From assembly GCA_944376605.1 (NCBI GenBank), contig CALWDE010000004.1:38359-102358 (forward strand): a stretch of DNA of 64,000 nt. Direction: 5' to 3'. Below the pieces are notes generated by a model. The model ran no database searches. It saw only the letters and a list, made by a program, of their open reading frames with translations, and had not been told where the DNA came from. Source of the DNA: an uncultured Bacilli bacterium. Lineage in GTDB: Bacteria > Bacillota_I > Bacilli_A > RFN20 > CAG-826. A program made the position numbers and the translations under genes. Numbering within the stretch: position 1 is the stretch's first letter; every line of letters begins with the position of its first letter. Below, one piece after another: positions 29,627-37,729 of the stretch.

Positions 29627-30637
29627 TCAAAATTCACGATAATGATCAATTTTCCAGTTTGGATCAACCGCTAAAGATAAAGGTGCAAAGAGCTTCTCTT
29701 CGTATAAATGTTCTGCAACCTTTGCAATCATGGCAGCATTATCTGTCGTGCACCACAAAGGAGGAATTACAAGTTCTACATCTCCTTTTATCACCTCTTG
29801 CATCTTCTTTCTTAAGTCACTATTTGCAGAAACTCCTCCTGCTAGAACCACCTGTTTTACGTGATACTCTTCGGCAGCGCGTAAGGCGCGATCCACAATC
29901 ATGCCAGTGGCAACATCTTGGAAAGAACGACACATATCGTCTAGGCGAATTTCTTCACCTTTTTGGGTGAGATTATGAACCAAATTCACCACGGATGTTT
30001 TTAGTCCAGAATAGGAAAAATCATAATCTCGATGTCCTTTTAAAGGCACAGGAATATCGTAAGTATGTTTCCCTTTTTGGGCATGTTGATCAATCGGTAA
30101 ACCGCCTGGATACGGTAATCCAAGTACTCTAGCTACCTTGTCATAACACTCGCCAACTGCATCATCTTTCGTTTCACCAATAATTTGAAACGATAAAGGT
30201 TTATCCATCAAAACAAGTTCAGTATTGCCTCCTGACACTACTACCGCTAATAAGGGAAATTTCAATTGTCCAACATATTCATTTGCATAAATATGCCCCG
30301 CTAAATGATGCACGGGAATAAGGGGCTTATGATGGGCAAAAGCAAGCGCCTTTGCAGCCTGTAAACCAACATGCAAACAGCCAATAAGACCCGGGCCTCT
30401 TGTAACAGCAATCGCGTCCATATCTTTTGCGGATAAATGAGACTGGTTATAAGCTTCCTTAAGACATACACCAATATTTTCTGCATGAAGACGAGAAGCA
30501 ATTTCCGGCATTACTCCACCATATTTTCGGTGTACATCTACTTGAGAAGAGATGACGTTTGCTAAAAGTTTTCCGTCTACTAAAACTGCCACAGCAGTCT
30601 CATCACAGCTTGATTCTATTGCCAAAATCTTACTCAT
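29627..30637 (-). CDS. tsaD: tRNA N6-adenosine threonylcarbamoyltransferase TsaD
   Basis: 336 residues of the Kae1/YgjD family. Signature SSCDETAVAVL at the N-terminus, the metal-binding HHLAGHIYA (HxxxH), GPGLIGCLHVG, and GGVSANSDLR near the end. It transfers the threonylcarbamoyl group to A37 of ANN-decoding tRNAs, working with TsaB and TsaE. It overlaps rimI by 8 nt. The run tsaE-tsaB-rimI-tsaD is a standard Firmicutes order. Confidence 0.96.
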   Translation of the reverse strand: MSKILAIESSCDETAVAVLVDGKLLANVISSQVDVHRKYGGVMPEIASRLHAENIGVCLKEAYNQSHLSAKDMDAIAVTRGPGLIGCLHVGLQAAKALAFAHHKPLIPVHHLAGHIYANEYVGQLKFPLLAVVVSGGNTELVLMDKPLSFQIIGETKDDAVGECYDKVARVLGLPYPGGLPIDQHAQKGKHTYDIPVPLKGHRDYDFSYSGLKTSVVNLVHNLTQKGEEIRLDDMCRSFQDVATGMIVDRALRAAEEYHVKQVVLAGGVSANSDLRKKMQEVIKGDVELVIPPLWCTTDNAAMIAKVAEHLYEEKLFAPLSLAVDPNWKIDHYREF

Positions 30638-31073
30638 CGTAAACTCCTTTTACATACCAATATGCATTTTCCCCATTTGTATAATAATTCGGCTTTATTT
30701 TCATTCTTTGATATCCATATTTTTCATAGAAAGAAACGGCTTTTTGATTGGATTCACGCACTTCTAGCTCATTGAATAAAACATTATTTTCTTTTAACTG
30801 AGAGAACATGAAATCTAGTAACTTAGTGCCAATTCCCTGCCTTTGATAATTTTCTTTAACCGCTAATATGGCAAGAGAAGAAGAGTCAAAAAGCAGATAG
30901 TAATCAATAAAACCAATTAGCTCATCTTCTTCTTTTATAGCGTAAAACTGAGCACAAGGATTCTCTTCTATTTCTCTTAATAAAAATTCTTCCGAATAAT
31001 CTTCAAGAAAAAGAGTGCGAGATAAAGAGAGAATAGAAGGAATGTCTTCCTTTTTAGCGCCTACAATATTCAC
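30630..31073 (-). CDS. rimI: ribosomal-protein-alanine N-acetyltransferase-like GNAT
   Basis: 147 residues of the GNAT fold. The acetyl-CoA loop is VKENYQRQGIGTKLLDFMF (Q/R-x2-G-x-G), followed by ELEVRESNQKAVSFYEKYGY, which is the RimI pattern. RimI acetylates the N-terminus of ribosomal protein S18 in E. coli; in Firmicutes the target is less sure. Placement between tsaB and tsaD is the common arrangement. Overlaps both neighbours. Confidence 0.88.
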   Translation of the reverse strand: MNIVGAKKEDIPSILSLSRTLFLEDYSEEFLLREIEENPCAQFYAIKEEDELIGFIDYYLLFDSSSLAILAVKENYQRQGIGTKLLDFMFSQLKENNVLFNELEVRESNQKAVSFYEKYGYQRMKIKPNYYTNGENAYWYVKGVYDE

Positions 31074-31669
31074 CGAAGATATGTCTCCTTTAAGTAAACT
31101 GGCCTTGCCTTTAAAGGATCATCTATTTTGTTTTCTTCCTTTTCTTCTAAAGCAAAATTTAAGGCGAGATGAACGGAAGAAGAAGGAAGCGATAAATACT
31201 CCAAATGTCCGCAAGGAATAACATCAGGATGTTCCTCTAAATAAGCAAAGACTTCATCATTACTCATAACTTTGTCTTCTAGCAAGCAGTTACCATCTTC
31301 ATCATAAACGCCAGCATAAGAACGGGACGCCCTTGCATTCATTAAACATAAACATTTCTTTCCTGGCTTGCGTAAGAGTTTTAAAGAAGAGACAAGATAT
31401 AGAGGCTTATTTAAATCAAAAGAGAGAACTTTCGCGACAGTTAAAGCAACTCTCACCCCTGTATAACTACCAGGGCCTTTCGAAACGATAAAAGAATCCA
31501 TATCCTCTATTTTTCTCTCATTCCGAAGCAGTAATGCTTCTATTTTAGGAACTAAAAATTCCGACTGTCTTTGCCAGGATTCCTCTTCGATTTGATCTAA
31601 TACATTACCCTTTTCAATTAAGGCAACAAGAAGACCATGATCAGAAGTATCAAATGCTAAACTTGCCAT
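31070..31669 (-). CDS. tsaB: TsaB, t6A biosynthesis scaffold
   Basis: 199 residues. TsaB pattern: ASLAFDTSDHGLLVALI, then GPGSYTGVRVALTVAKVLSF, and a shorter C-terminal lobe than TsaD, with no metal-binding HxxxH. It is an inactive TsaD paralogue that dimerises with TsaD. Slightly shorter than the E. coli protein, as in many Firmicutes. Overlaps tsaE by 20 nt and rimI by 4 nt. Confidence 0.92.
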   Translation of the reverse strand: MASLAFDTSDHGLLVALIEKGNVLDQIEEESWQRQSEFLVPKIEALLLRNERKIEDMDSFIVSKGPGSYTGVRVALTVAKVLSFDLNKPLYLVSSLKLLRKPGKKCLCLMNARASRSYAGVYDEDGNCLLEDKVMSNDEVFAYLEEHPDVIPCGHLEYLSLPSSSVHLALNFALEEKEENKIDDPLKARPVYLKETYLR

Positions 31670-32141
31670 GCATTGCCTCCTCTAATTTAGAAATAATCTC
31701 TGCAGATCTTGCACCAAAACTCCGAAAATAAATCTTTCGCCTTTGAGAAGATTCTCCTTTTTGAAGTTCAATTTCTAAGTGGTCAGTTGGAATAAGAGGT
31801 GCAATAAACATAGGCCACTCAATAAAAGTTACGCCGTCTCCTTCAATCGCCTCATCTAGTCCAATATCAATCATTTGGTCTTCTAGACGATAAGCGTCAA
31901 TGTGATAAAGAGGAAGGCTTCCTTCAAAGTAGCACTTCATGATGTTAAAGGTAGGAGAAAGAACGTTTTCTTTAATCCCTAGTCCTTTTGCAATACCGTT
32001 TACAAAAGTTGTTTTGCCTGCTCCTAAAGTGCCAAGCAAGGTACACACATCTCCTCTCTTTAGTAAAGGAGAGAGAGTTTCCCCTAGTTTTTTAGTTTCT
32101 TCTTCTGCGTTTGTATAATAAGAAATTTCTTTTTTATTCAT
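31650..32141 (-). CDS. tsaE: TsaE, t6A complex ATPase
   Basis: 163 residues from the ATG at 32141. Walker A is GTLGAGKTTFVNGIA; LSPTFNIMKCY, LYHIDAYRL and FIEWPM are TsaE-specific. A TTG at 32153 is also in frame, but it overlaps a TATAAT box (32153-32158 on the minus strand), so the mRNA probably begins only a few bases before the ATG. First gene of the tsaE-tsaB-rimI-tsaD operon. Confidence 0.93.
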   Translation of the reverse strand: MNKKEISYYTNAEEETKKLGETLSPLLKRGDVCTLLGTLGAGKTTFVNGIAKGLGIKENVLSPTFNIMKCYFEGSLPLYHIDAYRLEDQMIDIGLDEAIEGDGVTFIEWPMFIAPLIPTDHLEIELQKGESSQRRKIYFRSFGARSAEIISKLEEAMHGKFSI

Positions 32142-32195
32142 AAGCGAACGCAATTATAAACCGCAGAAAGCTAAAGGGGTGCTAACATACGCAAG

Positions 32196-33113
32196 ATGAA
32201 AAACGAAGTTGCTATTGTCGGGGGCGGGCCTGTTGGGTTGCGTCTCGCCTCTATGCTTAAGAAAAAAGGCATTCCTGCTACTATTTTTGAAGCCTCTTCT
32301 CTTCTAGGAGGTCAGATGACGACTCTATACCCAGAAAAGAAGATGGAATATCCGGAAGAGTTTAAAGGGCAAAAAGCGCTTGATGCCGTAAATTCCTTAA
32401 TCGAAGAAGCAAAGACACAAAATATTCGTCTTTCCACTAGAGTGCTTGATTTTTCTCCCTATGAAGATGGCTTTATGCTCAAAACAAATCAAGGAGAAGA
32501 ATTCTTTTCTTACATTGTGATAGCTACAGGTATTGGTCTTAGTAAACCTAGAACAATGGGTTTAAAAGGAGAAGATGATGTAAATAACATCTTCTATTCC
32601 GTCAAAGATCCTCACATTTTTCATAAGAAAACAGTTGCGGTTATGGGAGGAGGTAATAGTGCATTAGACTGGGCAAAACAGTTAACAAGTATTGCCTCTA
32701 AGATTTATCTAATTCATAGAAGAAACGAGTTTCGTGGCGATGTTAAGGACTTAAATCAATATCCAGTCAAAGTAATCACGCCATTCATTCCAATTTCTCT
32801 TACAAAAGAGGGACATCAAGTTACCTCTTTAACACTAGAAAAAGTTGATACCAAAGAAAAAATCATTTTGGACCATCTTGACGCGGTTCTCGTCTTCTAT
32901 GGACGAACATCAGAAAAAACGCCTTTTCTATTGCCTGAACCTCGAACTCCTTTTTTTCAAGGATATATGCATAAGAAAAACCAAGAGTCCATTCCTGGTG
33001 TATATGTAGCAGGAGACGCCTCTTTTAAAGACCGAAGCGAAAAACGCCTAGAACCCGGTTTTAAAGAAGCAGAAATTATTGTGGAAGATATTTGTAAAAA
33101 ACGGAAATTATAA
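32196..33113 (+). CDS. ferredoxin/flavodoxin-NADP+ reductase, YumC-like (thioredoxin reductase fold)
   Basis: 305 residues. It has two dinucleotide folds: FAD site GGGPVGLRLAS at residues 8-18 and NADPH site VMGGGNSALDWA at about 150. The redox CxxC that thioredoxin reductases carry is absent, and the end (VYVAGDASF...EPGFKEAE) fits the YumC-type FNR. It passes electrons between NADPH and ferredoxin or flavodoxin. A TGCTAACAT extended -10 sits 7 nt before the ATG, giving probable leaderless mRNA. Convergent with Ntdp (6-nt overlap). Confidence 0.82.
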   Translation: MKNEVAIVGGGPVGLRLASMLKKKGIPATIFEASSLLGGQMTTLYPEKKMEYPEEFKGQKALDAVNSLIEEAKTQNIRLSTRVLDFSPYEDGFMLKTNQGEEFFSYIVIATGIGLSKPRTMGLKGEDDVNNIFYSVKDPHIFHKKTVAVMGGGNSALDWAKQLTSIASKIYLIHRRNEFRGDVKDLNQYPVKVITPFIPISLTKEGHQVTSLTLEKVDTKEKIILDHLDAVLVFYGRTSEKTPFLLPEPRTPFFQGYMHKKNQESIPGVYVAGDASFKDRSEKRLEPGFKEAEIIVEDICKKRKL

Positions 33114-33662
33114 TGAGGTTATGCGGACAAATTCCGCAAAAATGCGGTTGCATAACTCCTCATTAAAAGGAGCAATTCCTTCTTTCATCATATGCTCAAT
33201 TTCTTCTTCCGCTTTTTGGCATTTTCTTTGCACCCAGTCAGGATAGGCAAATCTTTTTGCATGAACGCGATATTCTTTTTGATCTAGTTCGCGAATCATT
33301 CCGTCAGGATATAGTTTGACATCTAAATCATAATCAATGTAACGAAGATACCCATCATCAAGAATGGTTGGAGAAGCAATATTGACATAAAACACCATGC
33401 CTCCATCTTTCTTCATTGCCAAGATGTTAAACCACTTTTTCTTAAATAAGAAAAACACTGCATTCTCTCTCGTAATCCATTTCCTGCCATCTCCTTCTGT
33501 CACTTGAGAGTTGCGGGAACATAACGCCCAGAAATCATCATTTTCTAAAGCGAGATAGGCAGGTGACCATTGACGGTGAAAACTACCATCATGTTTATAT
33601 GCTTGAACCACCATCCATCTTTTAGGTGGCTTATGCAAACTGAAATACTCTTTATCGTTCAT
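33108..33662 (-). CDS. ntdP: nucleoside tri/diphosphate phosphatase, DUF402 (Ntdp-like)
   Basis: 184 residues close to the staphylococcal Ntdp pattern: QAYKHDGSFHRQWSPAY, TEGDGRKWITRENAVFFL, WFNILAM and LRYIDYDLDVKLYPDG. The conserved Lys, Tyr, Arg, Asp and Glu residues of the barrel are present. The family hydrolyses nucleoside tri- and diphosphates. A TATATAAT box lies about 35-40 nt before the start. Monocistronic. Confidence 0.85.
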   Translation of the reverse strand: MNDKEYFSLHKPPKRWMVVQAYKHDGSFHRQWSPAYLALENDDFWALCSRNSQVTEGDGRKWITRENAVFFLFKKKWFNILAMKKDGGMVFYVNIASPTILDDGYLRYIDYDLDVKLYPDGMIRELDQKEYRVHAKRFAYPDWVQRKCQKAEEEIEHMMKEGIAPFNEELCNRIFAEFVRITSL

Positions 33663-33711
33663 AACTAAGGCAAACCCATTTGGTCTACCAAGATTATATA
33701 CCTATTAGAGA

Positions 33712-34353
33712 TTATCTGCCGCGCTTATATACCAAAGCGAATAAGAAAGAGGCAAGTTCGCGGCAAGAATCGCTTACCTCTTCAAGCTTTGCATATAGTT
33801 CCCCGCACTGAATAATCATCAAAGGATCTTTGCTTTCTCGGTGTAAACGCGTCACGTCATTTAAATATTCTGCGTCTGCTTGCTCTTCTAAAGTTACAAC
33901 CTGATAGTAAAGCTGAACAAAAACTTTTTGATCAGGCTTTCTGCTGAACAAATTTAATAATCCACGTGTCTTGTCGAGGCAGTCCAAATTCAGTTTCATA
34001 TATTCAGAAGTATCGAGAGGAAGGAAGGAAAAATCATAGAGGTAGAGGCGTAAAGAAATCTCTTCAATAGCATCGGTAATATCGTCAATTAAGTTCAAAA
34101 TTTCATAAATATTAGAACGCTTAAAGGGAAGAAAATGGTCCTTCATAAGACGTTCTATAATCGCCCGGTAACGGGCATCAGCCTCATGTTCAATTAAGTG
34201 TACCTTTTTTCGAAATTCCCCTAATTCTTCTCTTTTGTAATTTTGGAAGAACAGGAAAACTTCATTCCCTGCTTTGTTTGCATAGGAAAATAGTTCACGA
34301 AAGGCAGAGAGATACCACTCTGTTTTCTTTTTGCTCGAATAATGAATACTCAT
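33712..34353 (-). CDS. DUF47 (PhoU-like) protein
   Basis: 213 residues, all helical, with the DUF47 pattern: VHLIEHEADARYRAIIERL, LIDDITDAIEEISLRLYLYDF, and VTLEEQADAEYLNDVTRLH, which repeats the E-x2-AD motif. DUF47 proteins resemble PhoU and usually sit beside a Pit phosphate permease; no Pit gene is next to it here. TATAAT lies 8 nt before the ATG with no SD. Monocistronic by appearance. Confidence 0.82.
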   Translation of the reverse strand: MSIHYSSKKKTEWYLSAFRELFSYANKAGNEVFLFFQNYKREELGEFRKKVHLIEHEADARYRAIIERLMKDHFLPFKRSNIYEILNLIDDITDAIEEISLRLYLYDFSFLPLDTSEYMKLNLDCLDKTRGLLNLFSRKPDQKVFVQLYYQVVTLEEQADAEYLNDVTRLHRESKDPLMIIQCGELYAKLEEVSDSCRELASFLFALVYKRGR

Positions 34354-34393
34354 ACACGCTCATTATAGAAAATAATCTTCTTGAGAAAAGAAA

Positions 34394-34415
34394 AAAGCAG
34401 GAACAATCCTGCTTT
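34394..34415 (-). terminator. intrinsic terminator after the 34431-35627 gene
   Basis: Perfect 8-bp stem (AAAGCAGG/CCTGCTTT) with a 6-nt loop, followed on the minus strand by a run of T. It lies 16 nt past the stop of the acidic membrane protein. Confidence 0.8.
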
Positions 34416-34430
34416 CGAAGTTTATTTATC

Positions 34431-35627
34431 TTACTTTAACGTTTCTGAGAAAAGATCAATTAACGTAAATACTTTTTCTAAATCACCTTTATGCTGCTCA
34501 TATGGTTTTGGATTCATAGCATCTTGCATAGGTAGCACCATAAGGTCATCTTCATAGCCAAGTAAGAAGTATGTCTTACCAGGACGAATCGCAATGGAGA
34601 AATCAACAAAAGTAGCGTTTGTTTCAAACTTTGCTAACTCATCACGAATCTTCTTAGTCAAAATAGTTTTGGTGTTTTTTGGACCATAAATGACCATGTC
34701 AGCAGTGTCCTCAAACACTTCACCAAACGCTTTTAAATTCGTAGGAGGTAACGCGCGAGCATTTCCTTTTCGGTAGATTGCGATGTCTTTCCCTGTATAT
34801 CCGTTATTAATGACTAAAAAGTTTCCAATATAGATGGTTTTATTAATCTTTTTATCAACGGTTTGAGCGGCAGCTTCCGCGTAAGTAACGCTTCTTCCCT
34901 TGTAATTGAAGGTAAGATAATTTCGGGAAGTAACCTTTGTCACATTGGTGTAAAGATTAGCTTCTTTAAAAAGTTCTGGATCTAACTTGGTATCTAAATC
35001 ACTCTTTAAATCCGTCACTTTTCCTTCAAATGTATATGCGTTATAAGCACCAAAGAAATCTTTAAAATAACGGTCCATTGCAGCCTTGGAGCGGCGATTG
35101 GAAAAATACACATAGACCCCAATTGCAGCAATACATACCACACAAACAACAAGACCAACTACCCAGCCATAATCACCAGCGCCAGGGATAAAGCTTGGCA
35201 CAATCCAGCCTGCAAGAATAAGCAAGATGGAAACAATTGTGATAGGGGTTTTAAAGCGATTTGCTTTACGATAATCGCTTTGGAAAGCAAGACGAGACGC
35301 TTCCATTTTCTCTAAGTAAGAATTTTCGTATTTATAGGTAGGAGCGGGACCAGCACTTTTTTCTTTTTGCTGAGCCTCATACTCCTTTTGATATTCCTCG
35401 TAATTTTTTTCGCCTTCTTTGAGAAAAACGACTTGGTCTTCCTCTTTCTTTTCTTCCTCTACTTTTGGAGTCGCTTCATAAGGATGCAAATCAGAGAAAT
35501 CGCTATCAACTGCTTCTTGTTCTATTACCTCCGCAGAACTAGCTTCTTTTTCTGAATTTTCCGTATGTTCTTCTTCTGTAACGTTAGGTTTTTCTTCCTC
35601 TAAAGGATTCTTCTTTTCTTCTTCCAT
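34431..35627 (-). CDS. acidic membrane protein with long N-terminal disordered region, unknown
   Basis: 398 residues. Residues 1-100 are Glu-rich and low in complexity. Two adjoining membrane helices follow at about 127-147 and 151-172, then a soluble domain of about 220 residues (DRYFKDFFGAYNAY to the end). That domain has a GRSVTYAEAAAQTVDKK stretch, and both ends of the chain are predicted to be inside. I do not recognise a family, though DUF3137-like galanin-type domains in Firmicutes have a similar order. An AGGAG SD lies 9 nt before the ATG. It follows thiT in the same direction with a 77-nt gap. Confidence 0.55.
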   Translation of the reverse strand: MEEEKKNPLEEEKPNVTEEEHTENSEKEASSAEVIEQEAVDSDFSDLHPYEATPKVEEEKKEEDQVVFLKEGEKNYEEYQKEYEAQQKEKSAGPAPTYKYENSYLEKMEASRLAFQSDYRKANRFKTPITIVSILLILAGWIVPSFIPGAGDYGWVVGLVVCVVCIAAIGVYVYFSNRRSKAAMDRYFKDFFGAYNAYTFEGKVTDLKSDLDTKLDPELFKEANLYTNVTKVTSRNYLTFNYKGRSVTYAEAAAQTVDKKINKTIYIGNFLVINNGYTGKDIAIYRKGNARALPPTNLKAFGEVFEDTADMVIYGPKNTKTILTKKIRDELAKFETNATFVDFSIAIRPGKTYFLLGYEDDLMVLPMQDAMNPKPYEQHKGDLEKVFTLIDLFSETLK

Positions 35628-35704
35628 GATTAATCACTCCTGGATGCAAAAGGAAGATAGCACAAAAAGAGGAATACTTCCCTCTAAATCTTTTTGTTTT
35701 TCTC

Positions 35705-36853
35705 TTAATTTGCTTCCGCTATTTCCTCTTTTTTACTTGTTTGAGGTGGGAAATTCTTTTGAATGGAAGCAAAAGGAATATAAAGAAGAGCAAGGACAAC
35801 ATATGTCACTGCACCTGTGACAAAGATATAAACGACATTGTAGGTGCATGCGCCATAAAAGTCATAACCATAAATGACCATAGAAGAAACTGTCGACCCA
35901 ATAAAACGCACAAGGGACGCACCAACTGCAGCGACAAATAGCCACAAAAATCCCCAGGCAGTCCAACCTTGTTCGTTATTTGTAAAAATGAGACGAGAGA
36001 AGAAGCCAAAAACGGCAATAGAACCAAAGCCAATTAAATAGTCAAAAGGATATGTGTAAAAGCCGTAACCATCCGTTAAGCAAGTTACTAAACCAAAGAT
36101 AAAAGCCCCAGCAATAAAGCCTTTCGCAGGACCATGACGTAAAGCAAGGAAGGCAAGAGGGACAAGGCCTAAATTAATCGAACCACCGGTTGCACCAATA
36201 GGAACACGAATAAACTGTAATCCGATAGCCAAAGCACTTAATAGAGCAATCTCTGCTAAATTTCTTACCGAAATTGTTTCTTTTTCACTTGCAGAAGCAA
36301 GCGCCATGCAAGAAGCGAAGAAACTTAAAACTGTCATAAAAATCGCGCCTGCATTTAATTCAGTTTCGGCATAAGCAGAAAAGTCGTAGCAACCAAGTCC
36401 CCCGCTTTCAATCCCAAGCTGAGCAAGCGACTGACCGACATCAAAAATTTCAGGAGATACAAAAACAAGAACGCTAAAAACAAGTCCAAGCATTGCGGAA
36501 GCAACTAGGGCTTCCTTTTTCCATATGCCCCAAATGGATAAAACAAGCGGAAGAAGAGGTAAAACGATAAAAAGAAGGATACTTAAATAGTTCACTCCGT
36601 TTGCAGTTAAACTGCCAATCCAAACGCCAGATGGTTCTAAAACATTTGTGACAGTGAAGACAAACTCCTCTTCAGCAGCATCGAAAACAGATGTGATGGT
36701 TAAAGGATTAGAGGTAAGAAGTGGCATACACCAGCCAAGCAAAACAAGAGCAAACAAAGCAAGCGTGATATACACCCTGTTCGTTTTGATAAAGCTTGCT
36801 GAAGCAGTTAACCAAGAATCTTTCTTGGTAGAAGTTATAGGGGTTTCATTCAT
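35705..36853 (-). CDS. thiT: thiamine ECF transporter S component ThiT, with extra N-terminal membrane domain
   Basis: 382 residues. The C-terminal half (about 197-370) is ThiT-like: LAEIALLSALAIGLQFIRVP, GGSINLGLVPLAFLALRHGPAKGF, and TYPFDYLIGFGS. ThiT is normally about 190 residues; here another 190 with about four membrane segments precede it. Placement under a TPP riboswitch supports thiamine uptake. The EcfA/EcfT energising module is not in the window and would be shared. Shine-Dalgarno GGAGG is part of the upstream terminator hairpin. Confidence 0.82.
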   Translation of the reverse strand: MNETPITSTKKDSWLTASASFIKTNRVYITLALFALVLLGWCMPLLTSNPLTITSVFDAAEEEFVFTVTNVLEPSGVWIGSLTANGVNYLSILLFIVLPLLPLVLSIWGIWKKEALVASAMLGLVFSVLVFVSPEIFDVGQSLAQLGIESGGLGCYDFSAYAETELNAGAIFMTVLSFFASCMALASASEKETISVRNLAEIALLSALAIGLQFIRVPIGATGGSINLGLVPLAFLALRHGPAKGFIAGAFIFGLVTCLTDGYGFYTYPFDYLIGFGSIAVFGFFSRLIFTNNEQGWTAWGFLWLFVAAVGASLVRFIGSTVSSMVIYGYDFYGACTYNVVYIFVTGAVTYVVLALLYIPFASIQKNFPPQTSKKEEIAEAN

Positions 36854-36859
36854 AAAAAA

Positions 36860-36879
36860 GCCTCCTTTCCTTAGGAGGC
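36860..36879 (-). terminator. riboswitch expression platform: terminator that also holds the thiT SD
   Basis: GCCTCC, an 8-nt loop, GGAGGC, then six T and the thiT ATG directly after. Folding ends transcription just before the gene, and the same 3' arm (GGAGG) is the only Shine-Dalgarno for thiT. Ligand control could therefore act at transcription and at translation. Confidence 0.8.
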
Positions 36880-36892
36880 AGCAAGAGAAAAC

Positions 36893-36990
36893 TTACCATT
36901 GTACCTCCGCAGGAATTACCCTGATCAGGTGAATCCGTCGAGTTACCATAGCTTTAACTCCTCTCAGCCTGCATGGGCAAGCTCCGGTCA
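36893..36990 (-). promoter_or_regulatory. TPP (thi-box) riboswitch
   Basis: On the minus strand the conserved thi-box parts are present in order: GCC-loop-GGC followed by CTGAGAG, then ACCTGATCAGGGTAATTCC and TGCGGAGGTA. This is the aptamer that binds thiamine pyrophosphate through the CUGAGA pyrimidine-binding and the GCG-AGG pyrophosphate-binding sides. It lies about 40 nt upstream of thiT and should switch the gene off when TPP is plentiful. Confidence 0.93.
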
Positions 36991-37004
36991 AAAGAACTAT
37001 ACGA

Positions 37005-37670
37005 TTATTTATTTTGCCAATCAATCGGGGAAACACCATTCTCAATTAAGAAATCGTTTACTTGCGAAAATAAATGTTTATGAAACCACCCTCCCCTATT
37101 AGCGGATAAAGGAGATGGATGTGCGGCCATAAAAACTTTATGTTTTGGATTATGAATCAAACAGGAGTACCGCTTTGCAAAATTTCCCCAAAGCATATAT
37201 GCGATTGGCTGGTTAAGCGACTCAAGATAAGTGATAACATCTTTGGAAAAGAGGTCATATTCTTCTATTTTATGAGATAAAGGTTTTCCTTCTCTTACGG
37301 TTAAATAAGCATTTAAAAGAAGCACTCCTTGTCTTGCCCAGCAAACAAGATCGCCTTTTTTGTAGTTCATCTTAACTCCACAGTCTTCTTCAATTTCTCG
37401 ATAAATATTCACCAAAGAAGGAGGTAGAGAAATTCCTACTGGCACTGAAAAAGCAAGACCCATCGCTTCACCGCTATTGTGATAAGGATCTTGTCCCAAG
37501 ATAACACACTTTAATGATTCAGGGCTTGTGAAACGAAATGCTGAAAACATCATATCTCGAGGAGGATAAATGCATTCTGTCGCATATTCTTTCTCTAAAA
37601 AGGCATGCAAAGACTTAGCGTAAGGTTTACTTTTTACTTCCAAAAAGAAGCTTTCCCAATCTTTTAACAT
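37005..37670 (-). CDS. ung: uracil-DNA glycosylase
   Basis: 221 residues of family 1 UDG. Water-activating loop GQDPYHNSGEAMGLAFSVP with the catalytic Asp; Pro-rich loop; uracil-recognising LLLNAYLTVREGKPLSH with Asn; and the DNA-intercalation loop HPSPLSANRGGWF with the catalytic His. Full length. A TATCAT box lies 6 nt before the ATG and there is no SD. Its 3' end abuts the TPP riboswitch of thiT on the same strand. Confidence 0.95.
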   Translation of the reverse strand: MLKDWESFFLEVKSKPYAKSLHAFLEKEYATECIYPPRDMMFSAFRFTSPESLKCVILGQDPYHNSGEAMGLAFSVPVGISLPPSLVNIYREIEEDCGVKMNYKKGDLVCWARQGVLLLNAYLTVREGKPLSHKIEEYDLFSKDVITYLESLNQPIAYMLWGNFAKRYSCLIHNPKHKVFMAAHPSPLSANRGGWFHKHLFSQVNDFLIENGVSPIDWQNK

Positions 37671-37729
37671 AACAAGATGATACGCGCGAACTCTCCCCCT
37701 TAAAGAGAGAAATCACTATACTATAGGGA

